This document shows positions 51,901-60,034 of a stretch of DNA of 64,000 nt, piece after piece. The stretch is from Maridesulfovibrio sp. GTDB taxonomy: Bacteria; Desulfobacterota; Desulfovibrionia; Desulfovibrionales; Desulfovibrionaceae. Within the stretch, counting starts at the first letter, position 1; every line of letters starts with the position of its first letter. The notes beneath the pieces were generated by a model. The model ran no database searches, was not told the DNA's origin, and was given only the letters and a program-made list of their open reading frames with translations. The translations under genes were made by a program, and so were the position numbers. The stretch is taken from the NCBI RefSeq assembly GCF_963666665.1, contig NZ_OY762999.1:408501-472500 (forward strand), in the 5' to 3' direction.

Positions 51901-52088
51901 ATCTCAGCCGCAGCTTTGTTGGTGAAGGTTACAGCCATGATTTCAGGCCAGCAGTAGCCTTTACCCTGCGAGCTTTTACAGACCGGGACGGAATCTTCTT
52001 CCTGTGCCCCGGCTAAGAGAGATAAAAAACGTCCGGTAAGTTCATATGTCTTACCGGAACCGGCAGAAGCCTTAACTTGTTTTAGCAT
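48909..52088 (-). CDS. addA: AddA/RecB-type UvrD-family helicase-nuclease
   Basis: A 1059-aa superfamily 1 helicase. Motif I is ASAGSGKT (K13), Ia AVTFTNKAAAEMKERV, II LLVDEFQDTS, a later IMTIHKSKGLEFPVI, and VI LLYVAWTRAG. The C-terminal nuclease (about 930-1050) has RADLLLLEEKRALVVEYKTG. It unwinds 3'-5' at DNA ends and, with AddB, processes breaks for recombination. GGAGG is 12 bases upstream of the ATG. The 5' end overlaps the EamA gene by 17 bp, so all three are likely one transcript. Confidence 0.92.
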   Translation of the reverse strand: MLKQVKASAGSGKTYELTGRFLSLLAGAQEEDSVPVCKSSQGKGYCWPEIMAVTFTNKAAAEMKERVIRSLKNRALDIEGDGLGADWKPLDAKKQLIPILQRYNRLNIRTIDSLLNLLVRIFALELGLSPEFELLFEPQALFEPNFNKFLAQCEEGDLLRKELLDDAVDSLVLKEEKQGFWLAEQMRMRLLSILTHVIDHPAERLTDQEEIAGLLQIEFDAFQKAVRDLSALIDTDKLAASAHLKKYLEHAAKIDFMDLPKESTMVAKDSFEDCVNKKSKDDISSYHEKLYADLKQAHEIYRDKATILRGAYALAPFVRIVEEIRADIIEYQTRNGMLLSADLPKVASYVLQGGSALPDAFCRMGSRLHHLLVDEFQDTSLAQWNAMIPLAVECLSKRGSLFYVGDVKQAIYSWRGGRSELFDEVGQDPELTGLSEFTPANLDYNWRSLEHVIGFNNEFFDALADYDLAMDLSERLYPNGPEEQQIELAQRISHSFDKASQQLPPNQDRTGGYVRLQRVFASSSQEIVDETRRNFDLLMEELLTRREYRDICVLVRSNGHAQLVCDWLVEKSIPVITENSLQLDRHPIVRQMVSLLKFLDYPQDDLAFLEFICGQEIFGHISDIEHDDLFKWLAERDKGPLHRRFSEHYPDFWNTQISPFLRKSGLMTPYDLASEMVSRFKLVETYPQDELYIRRFLEVVHLAEEKRGTSLAAFLDFWELSSAEEKVPLPESVNAVRIMTIHKSKGLEFPVIVVPFHNWSVSGPDTSLADIEIDGQTMLTPMSSSLGDIYYENRTRMFSEQLNLLYVAWTRAGQELYGFLPSEKTRGVSPALAAIELILEGKFNDLGLLEYGITPEAAAEKLIPNEPESSIEKLCEDFCDTDPEGLLEPELMGWLPRLRVYRHNLEDYSYDARMRGELAHNAMENLILTGNDEADCRRSAEAAFAKFPAVTEEEDVMVPEVTDMALWALSVPDIRAAIEHGRPEVAIMDAQGETHRADLLLLEEKRALVVEYKTGQPSPENEKQVKRYLKLLRDMFGKKKELRGLLVYLDGKFTREVNI

Positions 52089-52986
52089 TTATTGGTTTGC
52101 CTCCGGAGGCAAAGAATTCAACAATTTTATTTTCCATGACAATCATAAGCACAGCAGCAATAATCAAGGCACTGCCGATGTATCCGGTCCAGTCGAAACT
52201 TTCGTTCCACCACAGCCATGCTAGCACTGCGGCGATTACCGGTTCGATGGTGGCGATAACCGATGCTGCGGTTGGTTCCAGCCATTTAAGGCCGGCATAG
52301 TAGATGGAATACGCTCCGTAAGTACAAATCAGGGCCAGCGCAATGATGCTCATCCATGAAGTCCCGGTTTTCGGGGTGAATTCAAAGAAGGGCAACAGGC
52401 AGAGCGCGCCGATGGGCAGGGCATATAAAAATATTGTTGGTGTGGTGTAGCGGGCAAATATGGTTTTGCCGTATATATAGTAGAGTGCGTATGTGAACCC
52501 GGAAGTGAGTCCGAAAATGATACCCGGCCAAGTGAAGGACATCTTTGTTCCTGTTCCGAAAATCTGTGGTCCGAGAGAAACGCAGGCGACACCGAAGATG
52601 GTGATCAGCATGGCTGATATTTTGATAGGAGTCATTCTTTCGCCCAGCAACAGCCAAGACATGAAGGCCACCCATGCCGGGGCTGTGTAGAGCAGGACCG
52701 AGGCCAATGCCGCGCCCACGTCCTGTACTGCCAACTGGTAGGAACCGTAAAATATTGTAACTCCTACGAAACCGAATCCGATAATCTGGGGCAGGTCCTT
52801 GATGTCTATTTTGACAGCCCGGATGCGGCAGGCGTGGACAGCAAAGAGCATCCATGCGAAAACAGCCCGCCAGAAGGCATTCTCAAGCGGGGCCACTCCT
52901 TGTTCGATTGGGAATTTGGAGATGGGACCGATCAGCCCCCACATGATCGCGGCACAGATGACGAAAATACAGCCTTTAATATTCAC
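52072..52986 (-). CDS. EamA/DMT-superfamily transporter
   Basis: A ten-helix inner-membrane transporter formed of two EamA repeats (about 1-140 and 150-290), with motifs such as ASVLLYTAPAWVAFMSWLLLGERMTPIK and EPVIAAVLAWLWWNE. It exports or imports a small metabolite; specificity is unknown. GTG 52986 (304 aa) is chosen because it fits the family length and starts just before the first helix. The longer frame needs a TTG at 53076 and adds 30 polar residues. The downstream end overlaps addA. Confidence 0.82.
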   Translation of the reverse strand: MNIKGCIFVICAAIMWGLIGPISKFPIEQGVAPLENAFWRAVFAWMLFAVHACRIRAVKIDIKDLPQIIGFGFVGVTIFYGSYQLAVQDVGAALASVLLYTAPAWVAFMSWLLLGERMTPIKISAMLITIFGVACVSLGPQIFGTGTKMSFTWPGIIFGLTSGFTYALYYIYGKTIFARYTTPTIFLYALPIGALCLLPFFEFTPKTGTSWMSIIALALICTYGAYSIYYAGLKWLEPTAASVIATIEPVIAAVLAWLWWNESFDWTGYIGSALIIAAVLMIVMENKIVEFFASGGKPINAKTS

Positions 52987-53100
52987 GGCAAAACCTGCTA
53001 TCTTGGGAAAAGGTTGATGAAGGTCATTGGGCAGCTTAAAAGTGTGTACTTGTTTTAAAAACGGCCACTTGAACAAATTCCATTGTGCTTAGTGAGTTGT

Positions 53101-54009
53101 ATGCTGTTTCCCTTGCAGCGTAAACCCCGTTCGATGAATTGGAACGGTAATCAGCTACCAGAAACGGAAGATAAAGAATTGAATGAAATTGACAGAATTA
53201 TAGCGGATGATAGCGATGAAGGCTTGCGTCTGGATAAATTTTTATTCAAGCTGCTGCCCGACAGCGGATTGCGTGAACGCAGGCGTCTGATTGAAAGCGG
53301 TTTTGTGATGGTTAATGGCCGCAGTTGCCGTTCGGGATTGAAGATGTTTTCCGGTGCGGAAGTTGTGCTGCTGGAAGTTGAGGAACGTTCCTGTGCTGTT
53401 GAAATTTTGTCGCGGGTGAAGGTGGTTAAGCAGGGTGAAGGATTTGGGGCCGTATATAAGCCGGAAGGTTTGCATTCTGCGGCAATTGCCGGAAGCGCAG
53501 AGCCTTCAGTGGAAGAATGTCTTTCCGGGATTTTTCCCGGAAAGGAGCCCATTCTCGCTAATCGATTGGATTTTCTTACTTCCGGGATGTTATTGATAGC
53601 CTTCGGCGTAGAGCGGGAAAATGAATTTCGTGGATATGAGGATTCCGGTACTGTGGATAAGATTTACTACGCTAAAGTGCACGGCATTCCTGAAGAAGCT
53701 TTTGTTGTAAAGAACAGCTTGGATACAGCTGACCGTAAGCGCACCAAAGTACTTGATGAGCAGGCTCCGTCGGAACGTTGGTCCAGTGCGGAGATAGTTG
53801 AAAGTTATGAAGACGGGACTTCTCTTTTAGAAGTGCGCATCGCCAAAGGTGCCCGCCATCAGATCAGGGCGCATCTTGCTCATGCAGGGTTCCCTATTAT
53901 CGGTGATCCTATTTATGGTCATGAAGATGGTGCGGACAGGATGTATCTGCATCATCGCAAGATTGTGCTGCCGGGGTTTGAGGCGGTTTGTGAAACTGGT
54001 TGGGAGTAG
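53101..54009 (+). CDS. RluA-family pseudouridine synthase
   Basis: About 302 aa. An N-terminal S4 RNA-binding domain (about 40-100: RLDKFLFKLLPDSGLRERRRLIESGFVMVNG) precedes the pseudouridine synthase core with the catalytic Asp in ANRLDFLTSGML (about 155-166) and RIAKGARHQIRAHLAHAGFPIIGDPIYG. It isomerises specific uridines in rRNA or tRNA; the target is not readable. The family usually has HRLD where this has NRLD. The start is uncertain: ATG 53101 has a weak GTGAG, ATG 53134 has none. Confidence 0.87.
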   Translation: MLFPLQRKPRSMNWNGNQLPETEDKELNEIDRIIADDSDEGLRLDKFLFKLLPDSGLRERRRLIESGFVMVNGRSCRSGLKMFSGAEVVLLEVEERSCAVEILSRVKVVKQGEGFGAVYKPEGLHSAAIAGSAEPSVEECLSGIFPGKEPILANRLDFLTSGMLLIAFGVERENEFRGYEDSGTVDKIYYAKVHGIPEEAFVVKNSLDTADRKRTKVLDEQAPSERWSSAEIVESYEDGTSLLEVRIAKGARHQIRAHLAHAGFPIIGDPIYGHEDGADRMYLHHRKIVLPGFEAVCETGWE

Positions 54010-54013
54010 GTCT

Positions 54014-54883
54014 CTACATCCATTTATGATTGGTAATACCTAGAATTTCGCACTGTTCGCTAGTTAGTTTAACCATATTGAAGGTGTTTGTCGTAAAAGA
54101 AACGCCTTCTATATTGGCTCCTTCCAAACAAGCTCCTTCTAAACTGGCATTTGAAAAGTTAGCTGATTTCAAGTTTGCGCCTTTAAAGTTAGCTTGAATT
54201 AGATGGGTATTTTCGAAATTGTAGTTTTGTAAATTGGTGTATGGCAAATTAATTTTATAAAATGGGATTAAGCCAAAGAATGCAGCTAAGTGAGTTAGTT
54301 GGTTGATGGCTGTTTGTACGTCTTCCTTCGGGCTGTAAAGGTTGTGTTCCTTTTTGCAATTTTCGCGTATGAAAATGCATAAGATGTCCATAATATTTCG
54401 TATCTCTTCTTCGTCCTTTGAGTCTTTTGCAACAGAGGCTAGAGAATATATGCCACTAACACGAATCATTATGTCGGTGCTTCCTAATTGCTCAGTAGCT
54501 CCTTTTTTTCTGTTAGCCATATGTTCTTGTTCAGCAATATAGGCTTGTCTAGCTAGGCTCTTTGCTCTCCATGCTGCTAAGCTTGAACCTAATAAACCAA
54601 CAACAAATAAACCTAAGTTGCGAAAGATAATATAATTGTGAACATCTTCTTCTGATCCTTTTTTTAAGTAATCAATTAGCGGGTTGAAATGGTTTGTTGT
54701 TTCTGGGTGAATAAGTAGCAGAACTATTAAGAAGAAACTAACCAAAGGTATTGTTGTTCTTATGTAGCCACCATATAAAAATCTAATAAGAGAATTGAGA
54801 TAGCGCTGAGAGTTTCTTTTGAATAGACTGATAAAATTGTACCAAACTAACTGCATGTTTTCTTGCATATGTGTTTTTGACAT
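54014..54883 (-). CDS. Membrane-anchored pentapeptide-repeat protein
   Basis: About 289 aa. Two hydrophobic helices (about 38-60 and 90-110) are followed by a cytoplasmic helical region and a C-terminal run of pentapeptide repeats (about 215-270: NLQNYNFENTHLIQANFKGA then LKSANFSNASLEGACLEGAN). The pattern A(D/N)LxX forms a right-handed beta helix. The gene is AT-rich (17 of 60 bases G/C at 54181-54240) and lacks a clear ribosome site, suggesting acquisition. ATG 54883 is chosen because the longer frame would translate the ftsY terminator hairpin. Function unknown. Confidence 0.65.
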   Translation of the reverse strand: MSKTHMQENMQLVWYNFISLFKRNSQRYLNSLIRFLYGGYIRTTIPLVSFFLIVLLLIHPETTNHFNPLIDYLKKGSEEDVHNYIIFRNLGLFVVGLLGSSLAAWRAKSLARQAYIAEQEHMANRKKGATEQLGSTDIMIRVSGIYSLASVAKDSKDEEEIRNIMDILCIFIRENCKKEHNLYSPKEDVQTAINQLTHLAAFFGLIPFYKINLPYTNLQNYNFENTHLIQANFKGANLKSANFSNASLEGACLEGANIEGVSFTTNTFNMVKLTSEQCEILGITNHKWM

Positions 54884-54905
54884 TGATCTTAGGTTTATTT
54901 TTAGT

Positions 54906-54940
54906 AAAAATCCCGTCCAGCTCAACAAGCCGGACGGGAT
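54906..54940 (-). terminator. Terminator of ftsY
   Basis: AAATCCCGTCC (54906-54916) pairs with GGACGGGATTT (54930-54940), extended by AGCT/AGCC bases with one mismatch. On the minus strand it is followed by TTACTAAAAA, 26 bp after the ftsY stop. Confidence 0.8.
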
Positions 54941-54966
54941 TTTCATATTTTATATTCTTTTGATTT

Positions 54967-56694
54967 CTACGACAGCAACAATGCCTTGGCAAAGTCTTCG
55001 CCATTAAATGGCCTGAGGTCTTCCATTTTTTCACCCAGACCGATGTGGGTGATGGGAATCTTGTGCTGCATGGTCACGGCGATCATGACGCCGCCTTTGG
55101 CTGTGCCGTCCAGTTTGGTCAGGATCAGTTCATCAACGCCGATTTCCTCGTTGAAGATCTTGGTCTGGGAAAGGGCGTTCTGTCCGGTGGTGGCATCGAT
55201 GACCAGTACACTGCGGTGCGGTGCCTCATCATGCTTCTTGCCGAGGACCCTGCGGATTTTATGCAGTTCTTCCATGAGGTTTGCTTTGTTGTGCAGACGT
55301 CCGGCAGTATCAAGGAGCATGAGATCGTAACCGTTCTTTACAGCATAATCGATAGCTTCATAAGCAACTGCTGCGGGGTCGGAGCCTTCTGCCTTGGCGT
55401 AGAATCCGGCTCCTACACGGCGGGCCCAGACTTCCAGCTGACCGATTGCTGCGGCGCGGAAAGTATCACCGGCAACGATGAGAACCTTACGGCCCTGCAT
55501 CTGGGCGCGGTGGGCCAGCTTGGCGATGGTGGTAGTTTTCCCTACACCGTTAACGCCGATCATCATGACAACTTCCGGCGGGTTGAAAGCTTTAATACGT
55601 CTTGGGACCTTGAAGATTTCGTCCAGCTCTTCGCGCAGCAGGTCTTTGAAATTCTCAGGGTTAGTTTCTCCGGCTTTGCGGATACGCTCTTTCATGCGTT
55701 CCACGAGTTCCATGGATGCGTCATATCCAACGTCTGCCATGATCAGGATTTCTTCGAATTCTTCCCAGAAATCATCATCAAAGGCAGTGTGGCTGGAGAG
55801 CATGGAATCAATGCGCTTGGTGATCTGCTCTCGGGTCTTGTTCAGACCTTCGGAAAGCTTGATGAATAAGCGGCTGCGCTCATCTTCCTCATCCTCAAGT
55901 TCAAGGGCGAGGGCCAGACGGTACTGGAGTTCGGATCGGAAATCTTCCACATACTCGTAGTCCATCTCTTCAAGCCAGTCTTTGAAACGGGCGATGAAGT
56001 CTTCTGCTTCATTCTTGGGTGCTTCAAGTGCTTCCAGCAGGAAGGCGAGACGATTCCAGAGGTCGTCACCGGCTTCTTCAATGCCTTCAAGGATAAGACC
56101 CAGCCATACGGAAAGGCGGGGATCAGCCTGCTGCAGAGATTTAGTCAGCTCAATCTGCCACTGCGGTTTGTCTTCAGCGGGCTGGGCTTCGGTTTTCATA
56201 ACCGGCTCAAGAATGGTCGGTCCGGCGGGAGCTGCGGTCTTTTCTGCAACAGGGGCCGGCTCGGCTTCCACTGCGGGAGATTCCTCGATTACTTCCGGCT
56301 CCGGTTCAGAAACGGGTTCCGGTTCCTCTACTACAGGAACTTCCTCGACTTCTTCCGTTTCCGTCTCAGCAACAGACGCGGTTTCAACTACCGGAGTTTC
56401 TTCGATAACTTCCGGTTCAGGAGCAGGTTCTTCAAATGAAATTTCAGGCTCTGCCACAACCTCTGGTTCAGTGACAGGCTCTTCTATGATCGGTTCTTCT
56501 ACCGGGATTTCAGCTATTTCTTCTATCTTTTCCGGCTCAGCTTCAACAACAGGTTCCGGTTCGGGAATAGGTTCCGGCTCCGGTTCAGCTTTTACTTCCG
56601 GCTCATAATCATCGCCGAGATAGTCTTTAAGTGCTTGTTCAGCCCTGTCTTCCGGGCTGCTCCACAATTTTTTTACTTTAGAAAAGAATCCCAT
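54967..56694 (-). CDS. ftsY: Signal-recognition-particle receptor FtsY
   Basis: A 575-aa GTPase. An acidic Pro/Glu-rich N-terminal A domain (about 36-190, dominated by EPEPEP and VEEP repeats) precedes the four-helix N domain (about 270-350). The G domain has P-loop GVNGVGKTT (about 380-388), DTFRAAA, DTAGR and TKLDGTAKGG. It docks SRP-ribosome complexes at the inner membrane for cotranslational insertion. The start MGFFSKVKKLW is a typical amphipathic membrane-binding helix. AAAGGGGAT precedes the ATG. The A domain is unusually long and repetitive. Confidence 0.97.
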   Translation of the reverse strand: MGFFSKVKKLWSSPEDRAEQALKDYLGDDYEPEVKAEPEPEPIPEPEPVVEAEPEKIEEIAEIPVEEPIIEEPVTEPEVVAEPEISFEEPAPEPEVIEETPVVETASVAETETEEVEEVPVVEEPEPVSEPEPEVIEESPAVEAEPAPVAEKTAAPAGPTILEPVMKTEAQPAEDKPQWQIELTKSLQQADPRLSVWLGLILEGIEEAGDDLWNRLAFLLEALEAPKNEAEDFIARFKDWLEEMDYEYVEDFRSELQYRLALALELEDEEDERSRLFIKLSEGLNKTREQITKRIDSMLSSHTAFDDDFWEEFEEILIMADVGYDASMELVERMKERIRKAGETNPENFKDLLREELDEIFKVPRRIKAFNPPEVVMMIGVNGVGKTTTIAKLAHRAQMQGRKVLIVAGDTFRAAAIGQLEVWARRVGAGFYAKAEGSDPAAVAYEAIDYAVKNGYDLMLLDTAGRLHNKANLMEELHKIRRVLGKKHDEAPHRSVLVIDATTGQNALSQTKIFNEEIGVDELILTKLDGTAKGGVMIAVTMQHKIPITHIGLGEKMEDLRPFNGEDFAKALLLS

Positions 56695-56846
56695 TGAAAT
56701 CCCCTTTGCAGTCTATTTTGAACAGGCGAAGATAGCGCAGTAAGCCCGGATGCGCAACCGTCCGGTTTTGGCTGTTTTCACTGTCAGCATTACAGATAGG
56801 TATTCAATGGAATTAGTCTAGGTCTGCTTTCGATAATGAATGAAAA

Positions 56847-56876
56847 AGCCCCGCCTGCATTGATGCGGGCGGGGCT
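56847..56876 (-). terminator. Terminator of rubrerythrin
   Basis: AGCCCCGCC (56847-56855) pairs with GGCGGGGCT (56868-56876), with further inner pairs. On the minus strand it is followed by T5. Confidence 0.92.
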
Positions 56877-56904
56877 GAGATTCATCCAAAATATGGAGGT
56901 GGAT

Positions 56905-57402
56905 TTAGTCCACTTTGTGATAAGCTTTGGGGGCTGCTCCACAGATGGGGCATTTTTCAGTGGCTTCACCGTTTTGAGTGTGACCACATACGGAACATAT
57001 GTAGAATTCTGCTTCTGCGAAAACATCACCGTCTGCATTGAGAGCTTCAGTGTAAAGGTTTGCGTGGATTTTTTCCGCTTCGTTGGCAAAGCCGAAGTAG
57101 CGGAGCACTGCGTTTTCACCTTCGGATTTTGCGTCTTCCATCATCTCAGGATACATGGATTCGAATTCGTAGCTTTCGCCTTCGATGGCCTGCTTGAGGT
57201 TTTCTTCGGTAGTACCGATACCTTTCATGAGACGAAGATGTGCGTGAGCGTGAATGGTTTCAGCGGCAGCAGCTGCACGGAAAAGTTTTGCTACACCGGG
57301 CTTGCCTTCTGTTTCTGCTTTTTCTGCGAAAGCGAGGTATTTACGGTTAGCCTGAGATTCGCCTGCAAATGCTGCTTTGAGGTTTTCAAGTGTCTTGCTC
57401 AT
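56905..57402 (-). CDS. rbr: Rubrerythrin
   Basis: A 165-aa non-haem iron protein. A four-helix diiron domain (about 1-130, with GESQANRKY, AAETIHAHAH, GESYEFESMYPEM and NEAEKIH supplying Glu/His ligands) is joined to a rubredoxin-like domain with C136-x2-C139 and C151-x2-C154. It reduces hydrogen peroxide to water with electrons from rubredoxin, a main peroxide defence in anaerobes. AAGGAG precedes the ATG. It is monocistronic with a strong terminator. Confidence 0.97.
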   Translation of the reverse strand: MSKTLENLKAAFAGESQANRKYLAFAEKAETEGKPGVAKLFRAAAAAETIHAHAHLRLMKGIGTTEENLKQAIEGESYEFESMYPEMMEDAKSEGENAVLRYFGFANEAEKIHANLYTEALNADGDVFAEAEFYICSVCGHTQNGEATEKCPICGAAPKAYHKVD

Positions 57403-57653
57403 TGGAATTCTCCTTGTGTTTCAATTTGGGTGTGAATTTATTCTTAAAAAATCTTGTTCCGCTTCGTTGAAATAATTAGTAACGATTCCTATTATGAAAT
57501 GCAAGCAAAAAATGAAAAAGTTTTAAAAAAATTATTGAGGGTAAGTTTCTCAATATTAATGATGCATAAGTTTGTTGAAATTTGCACGCCTAGAAGCTAC
57601 ATCTTACGCGAAGCGCAATTATCGGCGCAAAACCGAGTGATTGGAGACAATTT
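57403..57653. other. 251-bp divergent region between rubrerythrin and asnS
   Basis: AT-rich, with no gene. It contains the candidate rubrerythrin promoter and, at the right end, TTGGAGA for asnS. No PerR-type palindrome was recognised. Confidence 0.4.
57491..57518 (-). promoter_or_regulatory. Candidate sigma-70 promoter for rubrerythrin
   Basis: On the minus strand, TTTTCA (57518-57513), 16 bases, then CATAAT (57496-57491). The -10 matches at five of six positions and the -35 at four. Confidence 0.35.
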
Positions 57654-59045
57654 ATGAGAAGAACATGCGTTAAAGATATCTTGAATGCGGAAAATGCTGC
57701 ATCAGAAATCCTGGTTAAAGGCTGGGTCCGCACCAAGCGTGACAATAAGGGCTTTTCATTCTTAGAGGTTAACGACGGTTCCTGCTTGAAGAATGTGCAG
57801 ATAATCATCGACCACACCCCTGAAATCGAGGCCGAACTTGAGAATATTTCCACTGGTGCGTCAGTGAGTGTTGTCGGCGAGTTGGTCGAGTCTCCGGGTA
57901 AGGGACAGAAATGGGAAGTTCGCGGCAAATCAATTGAGATGCTCGGATTTGCAGATCCTGAAACTTTTCCGCTCCAGAAGAAACGTCATTCTGATGAATT
58001 TTTAAGGACAATCGCTCATCTGCGCCCCCGTACGAATAAATTCGGTGCTATGTTCCGCATCCGCTCCGAACTTTCCTACGCGATTCATACATTTTTCCGC
58101 GACAAGGGATTCTTTTACGTACATACCCCGATTATTACCGGTTCCGACTGTGAGGGAGCAGGTGAGATGTTCCGGGTTACCTCCCTTGACCACGAAGCCC
58201 TTTCTTCCATGAAAAAGGAAGATCAGGCTGCCAACGATTTCTTCGGCAAGGATGCGCACCTGACTGTTTCCGGTCAGCTTGATGCTGAAATGTATGCTCT
58301 TTCCCTCGGACAGGTGTACACCTTCGGTCCTACTTTCCGCGCTGAAAAATCCAACACCCCGCGCCATGCTGCTGAGTTCTGGATGATTGAACCTGAAGTT
58401 GCTTTCGCCGATCTTAATGACAACATGGATCTTGGCGAGGAAATGGTTAAGTATCTGATCAGCCATGTTCTTGAAAAGTGTGCTGACGACATCGATTTGT
58501 TTGCAAATTTTGTTGATAAAACCTTGATGGAGACTCTGCGCAACACCCTTGATAACGACTTTGAACGTATTCGTTACGAGGATGCAGTGAACCTGCTGCA
58601 GCGTTGCAAGAAAGCCAAGAAGTTCGAATATTATCCTGAGTACGGTCAGGACCTGCAGACCGAGCACGAAAGATATCTTACTGAGAAGCATTTCAAAAAG
58701 CCGGTCATCGTTTATGATTACCCCAAAGAAATCAAGCCGTTCTACATGCGCATGAATGACGACGGGAAAACCGTTGCCGCCATGGACCTGTTGGTTCCCA
58801 GAATCGGGGAGCTGGTCGGCGGATCGCAGCGTGAAGAAAGACTCGATGTTCTGGAAAGCAGGATTGCTGAGACCGGAATGGATTCCGAAGACTACTGGTG
58901 GTACCTTGATACCCGTCGTTTTGGCTCCGCACCGCATGCAGGGTTCGGTATGGGCTTTGAACGTATGCTTATGTTGCTCACCGGCGTGACCAACATCCGT
59001 GACGTTATCCCGTTCCCCAGAACTCCCAAGAATCTTGAATTTTAA
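57654..59045 (+). CDS. asnS: Asparaginyl-tRNA synthetase
   Basis: A 463-aa class IIb synthetase. The N-terminal OB-fold anticodon-binding domain (about 18-100: ILVKGWVRTKRDNKGFSFLEVNDGS) precedes the catalytic core. The core has motif 2 (GPTFRAEKSNTPRHAAEFWMIEPE, about 225-248) and motif 3 (GFGMGFERMLMLLTG near the C-terminus). Features such as YPKEIKPFYMRMN identify AsnRS over AspRS. It charges tRNA-Asn. TTGGAGA precedes the ATG; a terminator follows. Confidence 0.97.
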   Translation: MRRTCVKDILNAENAASEILVKGWVRTKRDNKGFSFLEVNDGSCLKNVQIIIDHTPEIEAELENISTGASVSVVGELVESPGKGQKWEVRGKSIEMLGFADPETFPLQKKRHSDEFLRTIAHLRPRTNKFGAMFRIRSELSYAIHTFFRDKGFFYVHTPIITGSDCEGAGEMFRVTSLDHEALSSMKKEDQAANDFFGKDAHLTVSGQLDAEMYALSLGQVYTFGPTFRAEKSNTPRHAAEFWMIEPEVAFADLNDNMDLGEEMVKYLISHVLEKCADDIDLFANFVDKTLMETLRNTLDNDFERIRYEDAVNLLQRCKKAKKFEYYPEYGQDLQTEHERYLTEKHFKKPVIVYDYPKEIKPFYMRMNDDGKTVAAMDLLVPRIGELVGGSQREERLDVLESRIAETGMDSEDYWWYLDTRRFGSAPHAGFGMGFERMLMLLTGVTNIRDVIPFPRTPKNLEF

Positions 59046-59057
59046 TTATTAAATATC

Positions 59058-59087
59058 AAAGGGCCGTTTTGTACGGCCCTTTCTTTT
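59058..59087 (+). terminator. Terminator of asnS
   Basis: AAAGGGCCGT (59058-59067) pairs with ACGGCCCTTT (59073-59082), followed by CTTTT. The next gene starts only a few bases after it. Confidence 0.88.
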
Positions 59088-59090
59088 CCA

Positions 59091-59972
59091 ATGCTGACAA
59101 TCCCGCGTTTCATACATAATTCACCTGAATTCGCTGATATTACTGTCGATGGAATTACTTTTGTACAATTCCAAAGCAGAAAATCTGAAATCCGTCACGA
59201 AGTTTGCGTGTCGCAGCACTCCTTAGTTTTTGTGCTTGAGGGTACGAAATATATCCATTCCGCCGACGGTGATATGGTTCTTCGTAAAGGTGAAGCGTTT
59301 TTCTGCCGTAAAGGTTGTCATCTCATGTCTGAGATGATTCCGGAAAATGGCGGGACATTTGATACTGTTCTTTTCTTTTTCGATGACGCCATACTCGGTA
59401 ATTTTGTGGATCATCTTTCAGTGGGGAATGATCAAATCGTTTTTACGGATCGATCTGCTTTTCGTATTAAAGTGCCGGAGCAAGTCAGTCTTTATCTCTC
59501 TTCCATGCTCTCATTATTTGACTCTCCGCTTGGTAAAAATGATGATTTTCTGAGGTTGAAAGTTCACGAACTGCTACATTATATATGTACTGCATCAGGA
59601 AATGATGAATTTGTCGGTTTCTTGAAAGCTTGCAGAAATGGCAGCAGGGGAGATTTGTCCGAGGTTATGGAACGGTATTTTAATAAAAATATCAGTTTGG
59701 AAGCCATGGCAGAATTGTCCGGAAGAAGTCTTTCCTCTTTTAAGCGTGAATTCAAAAAAGAGTTTAATACCACCCCCGCGCGTTGGATTCGTGAGCGGCG
59801 TATGTCTTGGGCGGAGCAGCTTCTGCGTAATTCGGCCAAGAGTATTACAGAAATTTCATATGAATCAGGCTATGAAAGCTTGTCTCATTTCAGCTCTCTT
59901 TTTCGAAAAAATTACGGACTAACTCCCCGAGAATATCGTGCTGACCTGAATTCAGCAAAATCTGGTCCTTAA
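59091..59972 (+). CDS. AraC-family regulator, ExsA-like
   Basis: A 293-aa regulator. The N-terminal cupin-like domain (about 20-130: SLVFVLEGTKYIHSADGDMVLRKGEAFFCRKGCHLMSE) resembles ExsA/VirF-type sensors. The C-terminal pair of helix-turn-helix motifs (about 190-288: SLEAMAELSGRSLSSFKREFKKEF and ITEISYESGYESLSHFSSLFRKNYG) binds DNA. The ATG lies directly after the asnS terminator with no recognisable ribosome site, so the start is uncertain. It probably controls the lipoprotein gene 62 bp downstream. Confidence 0.88.
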   Translation: MLTIPRFIHNSPEFADITVDGITFVQFQSRKSEIRHEVCVSQHSLVFVLEGTKYIHSADGDMVLRKGEAFFCRKGCHLMSEMIPENGGTFDTVLFFFDDAILGNFVDHLSVGNDQIVFTDRSAFRIKVPEQVSLYLSSMLSLFDSPLGKNDDFLRLKVHELLHYICTASGNDEFVGFLKACRNGSRGDLSEVMERYFNKNISLEAMAELSGRSLSSFKREFKKEFNTTPARWIRERRMSWAEQLLRNSAKSITEISYESGYESLSHFSSLFRKNYGLTPREYRADLNSAKSGP

Positions 59973-60034
59973 ACGCAAGTCCTATCGGAATATTTACGCT
60001 AGTTTTTCTTCAAATAGAACAAAGGAGAAAGTTT

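Noticed and set aside
58002..58937. 311-codon leftward frame opposite asnS
   Set aside because: Antisense to well-conserved synthetase motifs 2 and 3.
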